Below are positions 63,846-64,000 of a stretch of DNA of 64,000 nt, piece after piece; position 1 is the stretch's first letter, and every line of letters starts with the position of its first letter. Origin of the DNA: Xylophilus sp. GW821-FHT01B05 (GTDB taxonomy: Bacteria > Pseudomonadota > Gammaproteobacteria > Burkholderiales > Burkholderiaceae_C); contig CP152408.1 of the NCBI GenBank assembly GCA_038961845.1, forward strand, positions 3,720,001 through 3,784,000. The letters run 5' to 3'. The position numbers and the translations under genes were made by a program. A model generated the notes under the pieces. The model saw only the letters and a program-made list of their open reading frames with translations, had not been told where the DNA came from and did no database searches.

Positions 63846-64000
63846 CTATTGCGGCACGCGCTGCGGAGCCCCAGAGATCGACTCCAGCGATGGGGAGCGC
63901 ACCGGCGACACCACGACGGCCGGCTCGGCCACGGGTGCCGGCCCGATCGTGCCCACATCGACCGGCGTAGCCGTCTGCGCGTCCGGCGGCACGGCCGCCT
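63846..64000 (-). CDS. 3' end of an unidentified gene (partial)
   Basis: On the minus strand an open frame enters from the window edge and stops with TAG at 63846-63848. The last residues read PVAEPAVVVSPVRSPSLESI followed by SGAPQRVPQ. The visible 51 codons are Pro/Val/Ala-rich and look like a flexible C-terminal tail or linker of a periplasmic or secreted protein. No domain can be named. DUF6172 begins 30 bp downstream, so the two may share a transcript. Confidence 0.5.
   Translation of the reverse strand, partial: AAVPPDAQTATPVDVGTIGPAPVAEPAVVVSPVRSPSLESISGAPQRVPQ

Overview
The window is GC-rich bacterial chromosome with dense housekeeping gene content. Gene sizes, protein sequences and order point to a betaproteobacterium of the Comamonadaceae (Acidovorax-like): a rpsB-to-trmH envelope supercluster, rlmE-ftsH-folP-glmM, a PhaR regulator and a Kdo hydroxylase. 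Genus is inferred from memory of these families, not from a search. There is no rRNA, CRISPR array, prophage or complete insertion sequence.

Layout. 1-5.7 kb: phosphate and polyphosphate block (pstS, ppx, sixA, ppk) with three Pho-box-like operators. 5.7-9 kb: an OlsB-type acyltransferase and a gamma-glutamyltransferase lipoprotein. 9.3-14.3 kb: glmM, folP, ftsH, rlmE on the minus strand. 14.4-16.7 kb: yhbY, a glycosyltransferase-like gene, a DUF4149 membrane protein and greA. 16.8-22.1 kb: carA, carB and a Kdo-hydroxylase-like dioxygenase. 22.3-37.6 kb: about sixteen colinear minus-strand genes, rpsB-tsf-pyrH-frr-uppS-cdsA-dxr-rseP-bamA-skp-lpxD-fabZ-lpxA-lpxB-rnhB-trmH, linking translation, isoprenoid and phospholipid supply, outer-membrane assembly and lipid A synthesis. 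37.9-43.8 kb: a DadA-like oxidase, nnr, an SDR and rnr. 43.8-47.8 kb: tRNA-Leu(CAG), a gene-poor patch with a 60-codon ORF and a 274-bp structured inverted-repeat element, then rimO, phaR, two small ORFs and tRNA-Val(GAC). 47.8-55.6 kb: relA, an alpha/beta hydrolase, a SIMPL protein, an OmpR/EnvZ-type pair, ispF and ispD. 55.7-64 kb: mfd, a VapBC-like toxin-antitoxin pair, serB, small conserved ORFs, a DEAD-box helicase, a DUF6172 protein and the 3' end of another gene.

The most unusual content is repetitive rather than genic. (1) A degenerate palindromic repeat of about 55-65 bp (core ATAGCT...CCC...GGGCTAGAGGC...TTT) occurs between genes and also inside ORFs. The clearest intragenic cases are nnr and trmH, with weaker ones in lpxB and dxr, and it is read through in frame each time. 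This resembles the Rickettsia palindromic elements in behaviour. (2) A pair of 3'-UTR repeats after two unrelated genes share the same two-hairpin fold with compensatory base changes. (3) A 274-bp element with 20-bp perfect terminal inverted repeats contains several nested hairpins and no ORF of its own.

Intrinsic-terminator-like hairpins sit directly upstream of greA, between rpsB and tsf, between carB and kdoO and between ftsH and folP, which suggests attenuation inside operons. Start codons were moved inward from the longest ORF wherever homology, Shine-Dalgarno (SD) sequences, neighbouring stops or an operator argued for it.
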